Assembly: GCA_037501455.1 (NCBI GenBank)
Contig: CM074856.1
Location: 100,967,001 to 101,031,000, forward strand
Source of the DNA: Lantana camara
Lineage: Eukaryota; Streptophyta; Magnoliopsida; Lamiales; Verbenaceae
Reading direction: 5' to 3'
Length of the DNA: 64,000 bases
Within the stretch, counting starts at the first letter, position 1. Every line of letters starts with the position of its first letter. Of this stretch, positions 22,704 to 32,232 are shown in pieces. The notes under the pieces are model-generated. The model had not been told where the DNA came from. It worked only from the letters and a program-made list of their open reading frames with translations, and did not search any database. Position numbers and translations under genes: made by a program.

Positions 22704-23440
22704 ATGGCTCCTAAGTTGAAATTGGGATCAAGTAGAGCTGAAGGTTCTTCACAGCCGCCGAATCATGGCACCGTTAATCAATCTACCAAGATGAAGGGTA
22801 AGATGGCTCGATTTATTGGAAGGGATCTTCTGTTAGTACCCAGCACGTCGTTTTCTAGAGAACAAGGCTCGTGCACTCATTGTGGAGGACCAAATCACAC
22901 CTACGAGACTTGTAGAAAGCGATTGGGAACTTGTTTTGGATGTGGTGCTTCCGATCACAAGGTCGACTTATGTCCTTACAATAACCAAAAGGAATAGAAG
23001 AAGTCCAAGAAATTAGTTCAAATCTTGGAGGGGATTAGGGAAGACCTTCGGGAAATGAAAACCGGGATGGAGTCTAAAGCTTGGATTGAGAGCACCCGAG
23101 AAACCCTCCGAATTGAATCTACGAAATTAAAAGAAAAGAGTCGAGTAAGGAGAATTGGATCGGGATCCAAGAGGGGCCAAGAAAACTTACAAACGGGGCC
23201 GAAAGGAAAGAAGAAAATGAAAGAATTTCCATCCATGGAGCAACCGTCGTGTGCTCATTGTAGAAGAAATTCTCATACTTATGAGAATTGTTGGAAGAGA
23301 TTGGGGTGATGTTTATAGCTGTGGATTACCAAAGCACAAATTGGAGGAATGTGAACGGCAAAGGCCAAAGAAACGCCTGAGAGGTAACTGCATCCATTGC
23401 ACGAGCATCCATCCCACATTGTATCTTTGTACTTATTTGT
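22704..23440 (+). pseudogene. Gag-like zinc-knuckle protein of element B
   Basis: Starts at ATG (MAPKLKLGSSRAEG). A first pair of CCHC zinc knuckles (CTHCGGPNHTYETC and CFGCGASDHKVDLC) is followed by an in-frame TAG (22995-22997), a charged coiled-coil-like segment (REDLREMKTGMESKAW), a basic stretch, then a second pair (CAHCRRNSHTYENC and YSCGLPKHKLEEC) after a frameshift near 23307, and a half knuckle (CIHCTSIHPTLYLC). The main gag capsid domain is absent. The knuckle pairs resemble those of D and E, so this looks like a tandemly duplicated nucleocapsid without enzymes. Confidence 0.65.
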
Positions 23441-24576
23441 GATGTGCGTTATGTATTGTCATTACTTGTAGTTTTCTTGTTTAATTGGCGACAACGTGAC
23501 GCATAGCATATGCAAATCTAACCCGATATGCATGAGTTTAAAGTTTTCATGATAGTTTGTGATTGAGAGAAGTTTTCCTTCGTGATGGTGAAAATCGGGT
23601 GTAAGAAGAAAGTGATATTTTGAAGATTCGGCTGAAGTTATAATAAGAAGTTCAAGGTATAATAAAAAGGAGAATATTGGTACCACATTACGTGAATCTC
23701 CTCCTTACCTACTTGGTGTATCGGTTGGGTTTCGAGAAGGAAGGCCTTTTCAAAGTTGAATAATCAAGAGAGTATCAAAGTGAGAAGCGGAATCAGGAAC
23801 AAGTGCCTGAGCTCAATTCCTATGAGGGGAAATGAACGATCCACTATCCAACATGAATACCATGGAAGAGAAAAGACTGATGCATTGGAGAGAGCTCAAT
23901 GACTCTTCTTTCTTGAGTATTCAAATATCCGATGGAGGAGAACTGTATTGGGAAAGTTTATCCGGATTAATTGATGGGAGATTGAAGGTTCTCTTCTTGA
24001 TGAATCCAAAGTTAGCACGGCGAGAGCCTTTCTCATCAATGAGGAATTTATCATGGATATCGTTGGTAAATGAAGGGAATGGGAATTGATGAGGAGCTAG
24101 GAAGTTGGAAGTTCAAGTTTACCAAAGAAGCAAGATGGTCGATTTGTTATTCACGAATATTGAAAAGAAAAGAAGGATGAGGTAGAGCATGGGAACTCGG
24201 AGCAAATAGTTTTTGAAGATGCAAAAAGGAACTGGAAGGGCTCTAAGGGATCAAGGAATGATGGAGATGGTGAAGATGTATCTGCTAGAGCATACTACTC
24301 GATAATGCCGAAGAATATCTCTTTACCGGACCACAAAAAGACAAGAGAGATATGCCGAGAAGCCAAGATTTGAATTGGATGAAGTTTAAGGATATCCTAG
24401 ACGAAGCGGATCGTGAGATTGCATGATAACCGGAGATCATGTTATGATAATTGTCAACCGGGTTTAAGATATTTCAAGATTTAAAAGGAGTGTGAAAGAC
24501 TTCAGAGGAAAAGAATTGAAACAATCCCTCATGCCGATTGGGGAATTTGTAAACGAGAAAAGAGAATTTCTCGGGG
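23441..24576 (+). other. Non-coding internal part of element B
   Basis: No domain is readable in six frames; short open frames only. Composition (purine-rich, GAAG-rich) resembles the internal domain of element A at 2772-5000. It ends at GGTATGAT, shared by the internal end and by LTR position about 21318, where the 3' LTR resumes. Confidence 0.55.
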
Positions 24577-25659
24577 TATGATCCGATGAGGTACGTAAGT
24601 TGCGTTATGATTAGTTTGATATGTAGAGAGATATTATATGTTATATTATGGTTTGCGTTTTGGGCCCCCGAGACGTGGGTAAGGGAGACCCGGGACCACC
24701 CCTGTGCACGCTCTCATTTATAGTTTGTTATGTTATGCTATGTTATGACCCCTGTGTATGCTCTCATTTGAAGTACCCCCATGCGACTCGTGGAGGTTGA
24801 GGAGGCGTGGCGCTTTGAGCCCTTGGTGGATAACCGAGGAAGGCACAACGTAGATTAGCTACCCCATGTGTTTTTGGTAATGGTAATGTGTAGTGAGGGT
24901 TTGCTCCCCGAACTACATGGATGTTGGGGATGGATTGTTTATGATTTATGCTTTTCGTTTTGTATTTATGTTAAGAGTTGGGGAGATTGTGTAAGACCCA
25001 TACTCGCCGGGTGTAAGAATCGGTTTGATATGGTGATTATGAAACGGGATAGGAGCCTTCCTTTATGTTATGATACGAATACGTTAAGTTTGTTATGTTT
25101 CGTTAAGCATAAGTACGAGATTACTTTGGAAATGACTTTAGTATGCAAAACCCTATCCCGGTTCATAGTCTTTTATTTATTACGTGCTTTGCTCTATATG
25201 TATACGTGTGTGGGTGTGCGTTAGCTCCCTCACTCAGTCGGTGGACTGACCCTCTCCTTTCAACATTTCAGTTTGTAGGTTTTGGTTCGTGCTAGGCGGA
25301 GTCGTGTGTCGATCGAATTCTAGTCCCCTACTCGAGTTGCATTTTCATTTACATTCGGTCGCCTTTTGTATATGATTCGATTTTGATAATTGAAGTATGT
25401 ATATGTTATGCATTTGTTAATGAATTCTTGATTTATATATCCGGGACAGGCTTCTAGGGATAGTTGAACCCGTTTTTGATGGATACTTCGCTTTCTTTAG
25501 TTTTTGCACGCTCTGGTCTTGTCTTAACTCCGCCTGGCTTAGCGAGTGCGTATACGTTCCCGTTCACTTGGTCTTGGGCTCATGTATGGATTTCTATTTC
25601 ATATGTGGGTTCGAGTCTAGGTGCCGGGGATTTGGTGGCTTGCTGCTCCGGGTGCTACA
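24577..25659 (+). repeat. Truncated 3' LTR of element B
   Basis: It matches the last 1.1 kb of the 5' LTR but lacks the first about 2.17 kb, including TGTAAC, the palindromes and the PPT junction. The deletion joined internal sequence to LTR sequence across a short GGTATGAT-like microhomology. It ends GGGTGCTACA. Confidence 0.88.
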
Positions 25660-25745
25660 TAGAGTGATGGGTTAAATATTCGTAATTAAAAGCAGACTTT
25701 GTAGAGTGATATGTTAAATATTCGTAATTAAAAGCGGACTTTGTA
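25660..25745 (+). repeat. 42-bp minisatellite, right block
   Basis: The last two units of the array, resuming with TAGAGTGATGGGTTAAATAT after element B. With LTR C and B removed, the array has about eight units. Confidence 0.85.
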
Positions 25746-26400
25746 GTGTATGATCCTATCATGCATATAATAGAAGAATGATTGGAATGACTGAAAGTCT
25801 ACATATTATGAGAACAAACATATTACCTATCATGTTTTTTCACTAAATATCATCATGAAACGGTATAAAACAGCATTACTCTACAAACTGCATAATTAGT
25901 TTTACATGACCACACCATTACTCTACAAACTGCACAATTAGTTTCACATGACCACACCATTACTCAACAATCTGCACATTTAATTCTACCCCTGACTCTT
26001 ATTTACTCTACAAGTTGCACAATTAATCCTATCATGAGAACACATATTTACTCAACAATTTGCACATTTAGTTCTACCCCTGATTCACCATTACTCTACA
26101 AACTACACAATTAGTTTCACATGACCACACCATTACTCTACAAACTGCACATTTAGTTCTACCCCTGACTCTTATTTACTCTACAAACTACACAATTAAT
26201 CCCATCATGAGAACACATATATAACAAACTGAAACAAACTGTCATATATAACAAAAAACAGAACCAGCAGGATATACTATAATCAAACAACAATAAACAT
26301 TTCATGGTGCTCTGCACGAAATTCATTCCAAGCAATAATAAACATTTCATTACAGAACTAGTAATATACACTACAATTAAACTAACTGTAATATTTAATC
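25746..26400 (-). repeat. Second minisatellite, in inverted orientation
   Basis: From about 25860 to 26220, units with core ACCATTACTCTACAAACTGC and CACAATTAG alternate with TCTACCCCTGACTC and TCACATGACCAC segments, giving a higher-order period. Read on the minus strand the core resembles the left array (TTTGTAGAGTGATGGG), so the two arrays face each other. The rest, to 26400, is AT-rich with ATTTCATGGTGC/ATTTCATTACAG repeats and holds no gene. Confidence 0.7.
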
Positions 26401-26446
26401 ATTAAACAATCTACAAACAACAAATTTTGGCGAAGCCATGTCTATA

Positions 26447-26707
26447 TTATGGGGGAGGAAACTGATTAACATCATCTGGATCACCCTGCAGGATGTTAGA
26501 ATTAACACTCTCCACAGAGTGTTCAGATCCGGGGTAATCCTTGTCGTCAAGGGACTCGGGGTCCGAGTCCCTATCATCAATGTTGTCCACGTGGAGGTGC
26601 TCCTCTTCGCCCTCCAAAAGGTGCGCCCCACGGACTTTGAATATAAACTTAAGGTCGTCATAATAAGGGCATCCACTAGCCCTGGTCTCAGAATCCCATT
26701 TAATGTC
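26447..26707 (-). pseudogene. C-terminal exon of a Myb/SANT-like (Harbinger-associated) protein
   Basis: An 87-codon exon opening KWDSETRASGCPYYDDLKFI. This matches the end of the plant Myb/SANT-like domain (PF12776 type, as in L10-interacting MYB-domain proteins), where a tryptophan-aspartate segment precedes CPYYDDL-IF. The usual about 25 residues between WDSETRA and GCPYYDDL are missing, so the domain is internally deleted. An acidic tail (LEGEEEHLHV) ends in QFPPP and stop. A 71-nt GT-AG intron (26708-26778) precedes it. Confidence 0.5.
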
Positions 26708-26778
26708 CTATGTAAAATTGTACATTAAATAATGAACAAAAATTTTTAAAAAAAAAATTGAGTATGAATTCTACTTAC

Positions 26779-26825
26779 AGATGGCTATTCACTCAAAAAT
26801 ATAATAGATCAATTCGGGCATGAAT
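26779..26825 (-). pseudogene. End of upstream exon of the SANT-like gene, cut off by element D
   Basis: These bases continue the exon at 36457-36731 once element D and one copy of the TGAAT target site are set aside; a good donor (CT/GTAAG) lies at 26779/26778. In the frame of the upstream ATG a TGA occurs before the donor, so either the frame has drifted or the true start is different. Confidence 0.4.
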
Positions 26826-27539
26826 TGTAGCACCCGGAACGCTAGGCGCCACATCCCCCGCACTATAGGCTCAATCCACATATGAAACGGGCAATTCATA
26901 CATGAACCGAAACTATAGCGAACGGGAGACAATAAAAAAAACACAAGGCTAGGCGGGTACCCTCAATTAAAACCAAAACAACTCAGAGCAATAAAATAGC
27001 GGAAGCAAAAGCATTCAATACATATAGATACCATATTTACATATTTACTTATAGGTACCGACAAATCATACCATTACAATATCCATCCAATTATAATTCA
27101 AGATTTACTACAAAATAACAAGTATCAACCCAAGTACAATGTATGAAGGTGCAGTGCTAAACCCGAATAAAAGACACGAGACCCTAATTCCCGCCTAGCA
27201 CGAACCTGCAAAACTGAAAAGTTGAGGTGTCAGTCCAACGGACTGAGCGAGGGGTATAAATAAACATATGCGCACATACATGCAAGTTATAATCTCGGGT
27301 AATAATTTTTGGAAATCAAACACAATTATTAGAGTAGAAGGTACTATCGCCTGAGGTTACAACTAATTCCATTTACCAATTAATCCAGTTCAATACAATC
27401 AATAGGTGGCCCGGCGAGTGAGGGCAATTCTCCAACCTTGCTCCGACCGTGTACAATCAATCAATTTGTTAGGTGATTAGGTGATCAAGCAATTATTTAC
27501 TGTGCACAATTAGCAGTTTCAGTCCATCCTTCTTCCTCC

Positions 27540-27727
27540 GGGTGATGGTGGGATTGCAAGGCCCCACCATCCAATCAGTCTGGGCAGAGGGTACATGAAT
27601 CCCTAAGCCCGGAACTCCTTCCTCCCCTAATCTCCTAGGGGGTTCAGGGGTCATCCCAAAAGGTGAGGATAGCACTCGAGTTACCCGTCAGCCCATGCTT
27701 TCCCGGTTGGCTCGAGCCACTATCCTC
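27540..27727 (-). ncRNA. Four-hairpin U5 block of LTR D
   Basis: Read on minus. H1: GAGGATAG and CTCGAG arms at 27710-27727 pair with 27665-27680 around a loop containing CCGGGAAAGCATGGGCTGACGG. H2: CCCCTA/TAGGGG with loop GGAGAT. H3: AGGG/CCCT around ATTCATGTA. H4: GATGGTGGG/CCCACCATC (27544-27571) around GCCTTGCAAT. The loops match LTR A and E, but the stems differ and stay complementary. A second copy lies in the 5' LTR near 34790-34985. Confidence 0.65.
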
Positions 27728-28193
27728 GGGCCCACAGTGCAATTCAATGTCTCGCCAAAACAACCAATCCGTCAATCAGTCAATCAATCAATCAATCGGT
27801 TTTGCTAAATCATTTGAAAGTCATAAAGTTCGCAAACTATAGATATATATATATATATATATACATTTTGGCCGAAATAGTCACATAGGGGTTGTAAGGG
27901 TTCTATTTATCTAGAATTTAAACCTCACCTGACCAAACCAACCAAACGAAGCAAGAGAGCACCCTACTGAGCGGGCTCCTCGAAACCGGGACCGTGATCT
28001 GTGCAACAAGGACAAGTGTGAAGTAAGACTCGACTCGAATGAACCAATTATGACGAACGGCAAAGTCATGCACCAAAATATTATGCAATAACGATTTATT
28101 GAATGTCAAATACGAGCATGATTGTCAATGAACCAAGTATATAACACATACACGTACATCCATGCATGCAAAGCAAAATACATGAAAACAAGG

Positions 28194-28407
28194 GGTGACA
28201 CGCCCGTGCCACCAAAACACACTAAGCCGTGACACCCCCGTGTCACGGTACAGCGGACCAAAAGTGGGAAAAGGAAGGTGACACGCCCGTGTCACCACAA
28301 CAAGGCAAGCCGTGACACCCCCGTGTCACGGTACAGAAAAACCAAGCCAGCCAACACGTACCCCCGTGTCACGCAAAGCAAAGAAAAGGTGACACGCCCG
28401 TGTCACC
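28194..28407 (-). repeat. Palindrome cluster of LTR D
   Basis: Perfect or near-perfect palindromes: 28194-28213 (one mismatch), CGTGACAC-CCCC-GTGTCACG at 28228-28247 and again at 28311-28330, GGTGACACGCCCGTGTCACC at 28277-28296 and 28388-28407, with a half site near 28358-28373. Two types alternate, one with a CG-CC-CG centre and one with CCCC. The copy in the 5' LTR (about 35434-35653) is the same with a few substitutions. It would lie several hundred bases into the transcribed leader. Confidence 0.88.
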
Positions 28408-28957
28408 TGTGCGTGACAGAAAAACAGGGGAGAAAACAGGGGTTTCCATGCAAAACCAACCCAAACACAAAATTCAATCCAATAAAAATGCTCAAACACA
28501 ACATATACATAATATACTTCAACTATACAACAATCAAACCAATAAACATGCATCAAATCACCAAGAATTAAGCCCCAAAACCCCATAATTATTCATATAC
28601 TCCAACTTTCACATAACTTCATGTTTCATGCAAGAAATGAAGGAAATATGAGCCACACATGCTTCTAATCATGGATACACATGAAAGCATCAAGCTAACA
28701 TCAAACCCTACTCATATAATCCATCAAGAGATTCAATCCATCCTCATGTTATACCTTGAAATGAAAGAAGAATGAGATGAGGATGAAGAGATGAAGATGT
28801 TGATGCTTCTAGCTTCAAAGTTCCTCAAAATAGCTTGGATTATGAGATGAAATCTTCTCCTTCTCTTGAGGTGTATATACCGATCCTTAGTGTGTGTGTA
28901 TGTGAGGTTCTTGTGTGTATGTAATGTATGAGAGTGTTGGAAGAGATGCATATACTA

Positions 28958-28970
28958 GATATATTATATC
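28958..28970 (-). promoter_or_regulatory. Possible TATA region of LTR D
   Basis: GATATAATATATC on minus, about 360 bp into the LTR and followed by a pyrimidine-rich ATCTCTTCCAACACTCTC. It is the best TATA candidate in this LTR, but no transcript start is visible. The 5' LTR has the same sequence near 36093-36105. Confidence 0.4.
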
Positions 28971-29326
28971 ACCCACTATCATAACATATGTCCCCAATTT
29001 GCAAACAAGTCCTTAGGTTATTTAAATGAATGCAATCAAGTAATATCCCTACCTAAAAGATCCATTAGCTCCAACCAAGTTATGCAATTAAGTCCATAAT
29101 TTCATGAAATAATCAATTAAGGTCACATAATACAATTAAGCACACTATCACTTAATTCATGAATTTCACATTAAAATCAATTCATATAAATACCTAGGAA
29201 TGTATAAGGCACACAATAATATAATGAAATCATAATAAGCAAGTAAATATATAAACTTAAACTCCCAACACCCGAAGACCCGCACGTGGCATGCTTACCT
29301 GAACTTCCGGAATTTGGGGCGTTACA

Positions 29327-29341
29327 ACTCTCCCCCCCTTA
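29327..29341 (-). other. Polypurine tract of element D
   Basis: On minus, AAGGGGGGGAGAGT directly precedes the 3' LTR start TGTAAC. It lies about 20 bp after the end of the pol reading frame. Confidence 0.85.
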
Positions 29342-29361
29342 GAAGAATCTAGTCCCCAGAT

Positions 29362-30009
29362 TCATTGGTCGGATGAAAATAACTCCGGGTGAAACTTCTT
29401 CATCTTCTCTTCCGGTTCCCAAGTCATCTCCTCTTTGTCACTTCGCCATAACACCTTCACCATAGAAATATTCCGATTCCTTAACTCTTGATATTTCCTG
29501 TCCAATATTCTGTCCGGCTTCTGGACAAAAGATAAATTCGGTTCCAACTCCACTTCTTCAACGGGGAGAATTTCGGTTTCATCCGGATAATACTTCCTGA
29601 GTTGAGATACATGAAAAACATTGTGAATTCCGGTAAGATTAGGAGGTAGGTCCACTCGATAAGCTACTTCTCCAATTCTCTCAATAATTTCAAACGGACC
29701 TAGATAACGGGGATTCAACTTTCCTCCCTTTCCAATTCTAGAAAATCCCTTTCGAGGAGATACCTTCAAGAAAACCCGGTTCCCCACTTCAAATTTGAGA
29801 TACCTCCGGCGAATATCGGCATAACTTTTCTGTCTATCTTGTGCAGCTTTCATCCGTTGTTGTATAATCCGAACTTTCTCAATCATGGCTTCCACAGCCT
29901 TCGAGGATTTCTCAAGCTTTCTCCCTTTCTTGACTCCTTCTTGTTTTATCCATATCCACTCTTCCAAATCGAAGAATAACGGCGATCTACATTTCCGCCC
30001 ATATAACAA
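29362..30009 (-). pseudogene. Element D integrase C-terminus with chromodomain
   Basis: Continues the pol frame after a TAA at 30010-30012. It begins at LYGRKCRSPLFFDLEEW, the end of the integrase core, followed by the GPY/F module (RYLGPFEII, AYRVDLPPNLTGIHNVFHVS) and a chromodomain-like end (LDRKYQELRNRN, VKVLWRS, EMTWEPEEKMKKFHPELF). Chromodomains of Tekay-type integrases steer insertion to heterochromatin. The frame ends 35 bases before the 3' LTR. Confidence 0.85.
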
Positions 30010-30012
30010 TTC

Positions 30013-32232
30013 TTACGGAGCCATACCAATCGTTGCCTGAAAGCTATTATTGTAAGCGAACTCTACCAAAGGAAGTTGATCGTGCCACGAGGTCTGAAAA
30101 TCCAAGGCACAAGCTCGAAATAGATCTTCCAAGTACCTAATAACCCTCTCCGATTGCCCATCAGTTTGTGGATGAAACGCCGTACTGAACTGAAGCTTGG
30201 TACCCAACATCTCTTGTAACTCTTGCCATAACTTCGAAGTGAAACGGGGATCTCGATCCGAAACAATACTCACCGGAATACCATGAAGCCGTACAATCTC
30301 CCGGTTGTAAATTTCAGCCAACTTCCGAATCTTGAAAGACATTCTGACCGGTAGAAAATGAGCAGATTTTGTCAGACGATCCACAATCACCCAAATACCA
30401 TCGAATCCACTCTTCACTCTAGGTAACCCGGATATAAAATCCATCGTCACATGTTCCCACTTCCACTCAGGAATAGGTAACGGCTGAAGAAGACCTCCCG
30501 GTTTCTGGTGCTCGGCTTTTACTTTCTGACAAGTGAGGCAGTGCTTCACAAACTCTGCTACATCCTTCTTCAATCCACGCCACCAATAAAACTGCTTGAG
30601 ATCTCTGTACATCTTATTCCCTCCAGGGTGAATTGAATAAGCTGACTTGTGAGCTTCCTCGAGCAATATCCTTTTCAAATCATCGGGTACCACTACTCGG
30701 TTCTTGAAACGAAGAAGACCGATTTCATCGAACCCAAATGGACTCTCCGGATCCTCTCTAACCTTAGAGACCAGTCTCTGAACTCCCGGATCCTTTCCTT
30801 GAGCCTCAAACATTCTGTACTTCAAGTCCGGATAAATGGAGATATTAGAAACTCGAGCTCTAATCACAATAGGCTCAACTTCCTTACTTGTACCTATTTC
30901 CAAGTTCGAAACACCCACTTTCCTACTTAGAGCATCAGCAACTACATTAGCTTTCCCGGGATGATATTTGATAACACAATTATAATCTTCTAGTCGCTCC
31001 ATCCATCTCCGCTGCCTCATATTGAGTTCCTTTTGGGTGAAAAGATATTGGAGGCTCTTATGATCGGTGAAAATCTCGAAGGACACTCCATACAAATAAT
31101 GCCTCCATTTCCCAAGTGCGAAAATCACGGCAGCAAGCTCTAAATCATGTGTCGGGTAGTTTTTCTCATGATCCTTCAACTTCCGTGAGGCATAAGCGAC
31201 AACCTTGCCCTTCTGAGTTGATACACTTCCCAAACCTTCCTTCGACGCGTCAGTATACATAGCATATCCCTCTGAACCCTCTGGAAGAGTTAACACTGGA
31301 GCAGAAACCAATCTCTCTCTCAAAACATCGAAGCTTCTCTCACACTTCTCATCCCTATCGTATTTCACATCCTTCTTAGTTAACCGAGTCAAAGGAGCAG
31401 CGATCTTAGAGAAATCTTGCACGAATCTTCTATAGTAACCCGCCAGTCCCAAGAAACTTCTGATTTCGGAGGCGTTCTTTGGTTTCTCCCACTTCAACAC
31501 CGCTTCAATCTTCGAGGGGTCAACCTCTAATCCATTCCCCGAAATAATATGACCCAAGAAGGACACTCGGTCGATCCAAAACTCACACTTGCTGAACTTT
31601 GCAAATAATTGATGCTTTTTCAATGTTCTTAACACCAATTTGAGATGCCTTGCATGTTCCTCGGCTGATTTAGAGAAAACCAAAATATCATCAATGAAGA
31701 TTACAACGAACTTGTCAAGAAACGGCTGGAAAATCCTATGCATCATGTCCATAAAAGCGGCGGGAGCATTTGTCAATCCAAAAGGCATGACCACGAATTC
31801 ATAATGCCCATATCTTGTGTTAAATCCCGTCTTCGGAATATCCTCCGCTCGAATTCGTAATTGGTAATACCCTTGCCTCAAATCAAGCTTCGAATATACT
31901 TTAGACCCTTGGAGTACATCAAACAACTCTTCAATATGGGGAAGAGGATATTTATTCTTAACGGCCATCCGATTAAGCTCCCGATAATCAATACACATTC
32001 TTAGAGTACCGTCCTTCTTTTTCACGAATAAAACTGGAGCACCCCATGGTGACGAGCTCGGTCTTACATACCCAACTTCCAAAAGACCATCCAGTTGTAC
32101 TTTTAATTCCTTCAATTCTGCCGGTGCCATCCTATATGGAGTCTTAGAATAAGGTTCGGCATCCGGATACAAATCAATCATAAACTCTATCTCCCTTTCC
32201 GGTGGTAACGAATCCAACCTCTCAGGAAACAC
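30013..32232 (-). CDS. Element D pol: RT, RNase H and integrase core
   Basis: A 739-codon frame. [14 protein letters not shown], the substrate region [25 protein letters not shown] and the catalytic FIDDILVF. RNase [27 protein letters not shown] and [11 protein letters not shown], with the catalytic acids present. Integrase: zinc region (H...H...CLTCQKVK), then [15 protein letters not shown] and [12 protein letters not shown] giving D-D-E. It is intact up to a TAA (30010-30012) replacing the tyrosine codon found in element E. A one-base insertion near 32236-32240 throws gag-protease out of frame with it. Confidence 0.9.
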   Translation of the reverse strand: MFPERLDSLPPEREIEFMIDLYPDAEPYSKTPYRMAPAELKELKVQLDGLLEVGYVRPSSSPWGAPVLFVKKKDGTLRMCIDYRELNRMAVKNKYPLPHIEELFDVLQGSKVYSKLDLRQGYYQLRIRAEDIPKTGFNTRYGHYEFVVMPFGLTNAPAAFMDMMHRIFQPFLDKFVVIFIDDILVFSKSAEEHARHLKLVLRTLKKHQLFAKFSKCEFWIDRVSFLGHIISGNGLEVDPSKIEAVLKWEKPKNASEIRSFLGLAGYYRRFVQDFSKIAAPLTRLTKKDVKYDRDEKCERSFDVLRERLVSAPVLTLPEGSEGYAMYTDASKEGLGSVSTQKGKVVAYASRKLKDHEKNYPTHDLELAAVIFALGKWRHYLYGVSFEIFTDHKSLQYLFTQKELNMRQRRWMERLEDYNCVIKYHPGKANVVADALSRKVGVSNLEIGTSKEVEPIVIRARVSNISIYPDLKYRMFEAQGKDPGVQRLVSKVREDPESPFGFDEIGLLRFKNRVVVPDDLKRILLEEAHKSAYSIHPGGNKMYRDLKQFYWWRGLKKDVAEFVKHCLTCQKVKAEHQKPGGLLQPLPIPEWKWEHVTMDFISGLPRVKSGFDGIWVIVDRLTKSAHFLPVRMSFKIRKLAEIYNREIVRLHGIPVSIVSDRDPRFTSKLWQELQEMLGTKLQFSTAFHPQTDGQSERVIRYLEDLFRACALDFQTSWHDQLPLVEFAYNNSFQATIGMAP

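Larger units (their letters stand above)
19143..25659 (+). mobile_element. Element B: gag-only, non-autonomous Tekay-like element
   Basis: 5' LTR 19143-22430, PBS 22439-22450, a zinc-knuckle gag-like frame (22704-23440), about 1.1 kb of non-coding filler, and a 5'-truncated 3' LTR (24577-25659). There is no protease, RT or integrase. The flanks GAGAG (19138-19142) and TAGAG (25660-25664) match at four of five bases, and the surrounding minisatellite shows TAGAG is ancestral. It inserted into the 42-bp array. Confidence 0.85.
26826..29326 (-). repeat. 3' LTR of element D (2.50 kb)
   Basis: On minus, starts TGTAACGCCCCAAATTCCGG at 29326 and ends CCGGGTGCTACA at 26826. Contains a palindrome cluster (28194-28407), a four-hairpin block (about 27540-27727) and a (TA)n run at 27842-27862. 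It retains a 111-bp segment (28561-28671) missing from the 5' LTR. Confidence 0.92.

Noticed and set aside
28194..28407. CRISPR-like array of direct repeats
   Set aside because: The repeats are themselves palindromes of 20 bp with irregular spacing, in a plant LTR, and the LTR copy on the other side of element D carries the same spacers. Not a CRISPR.
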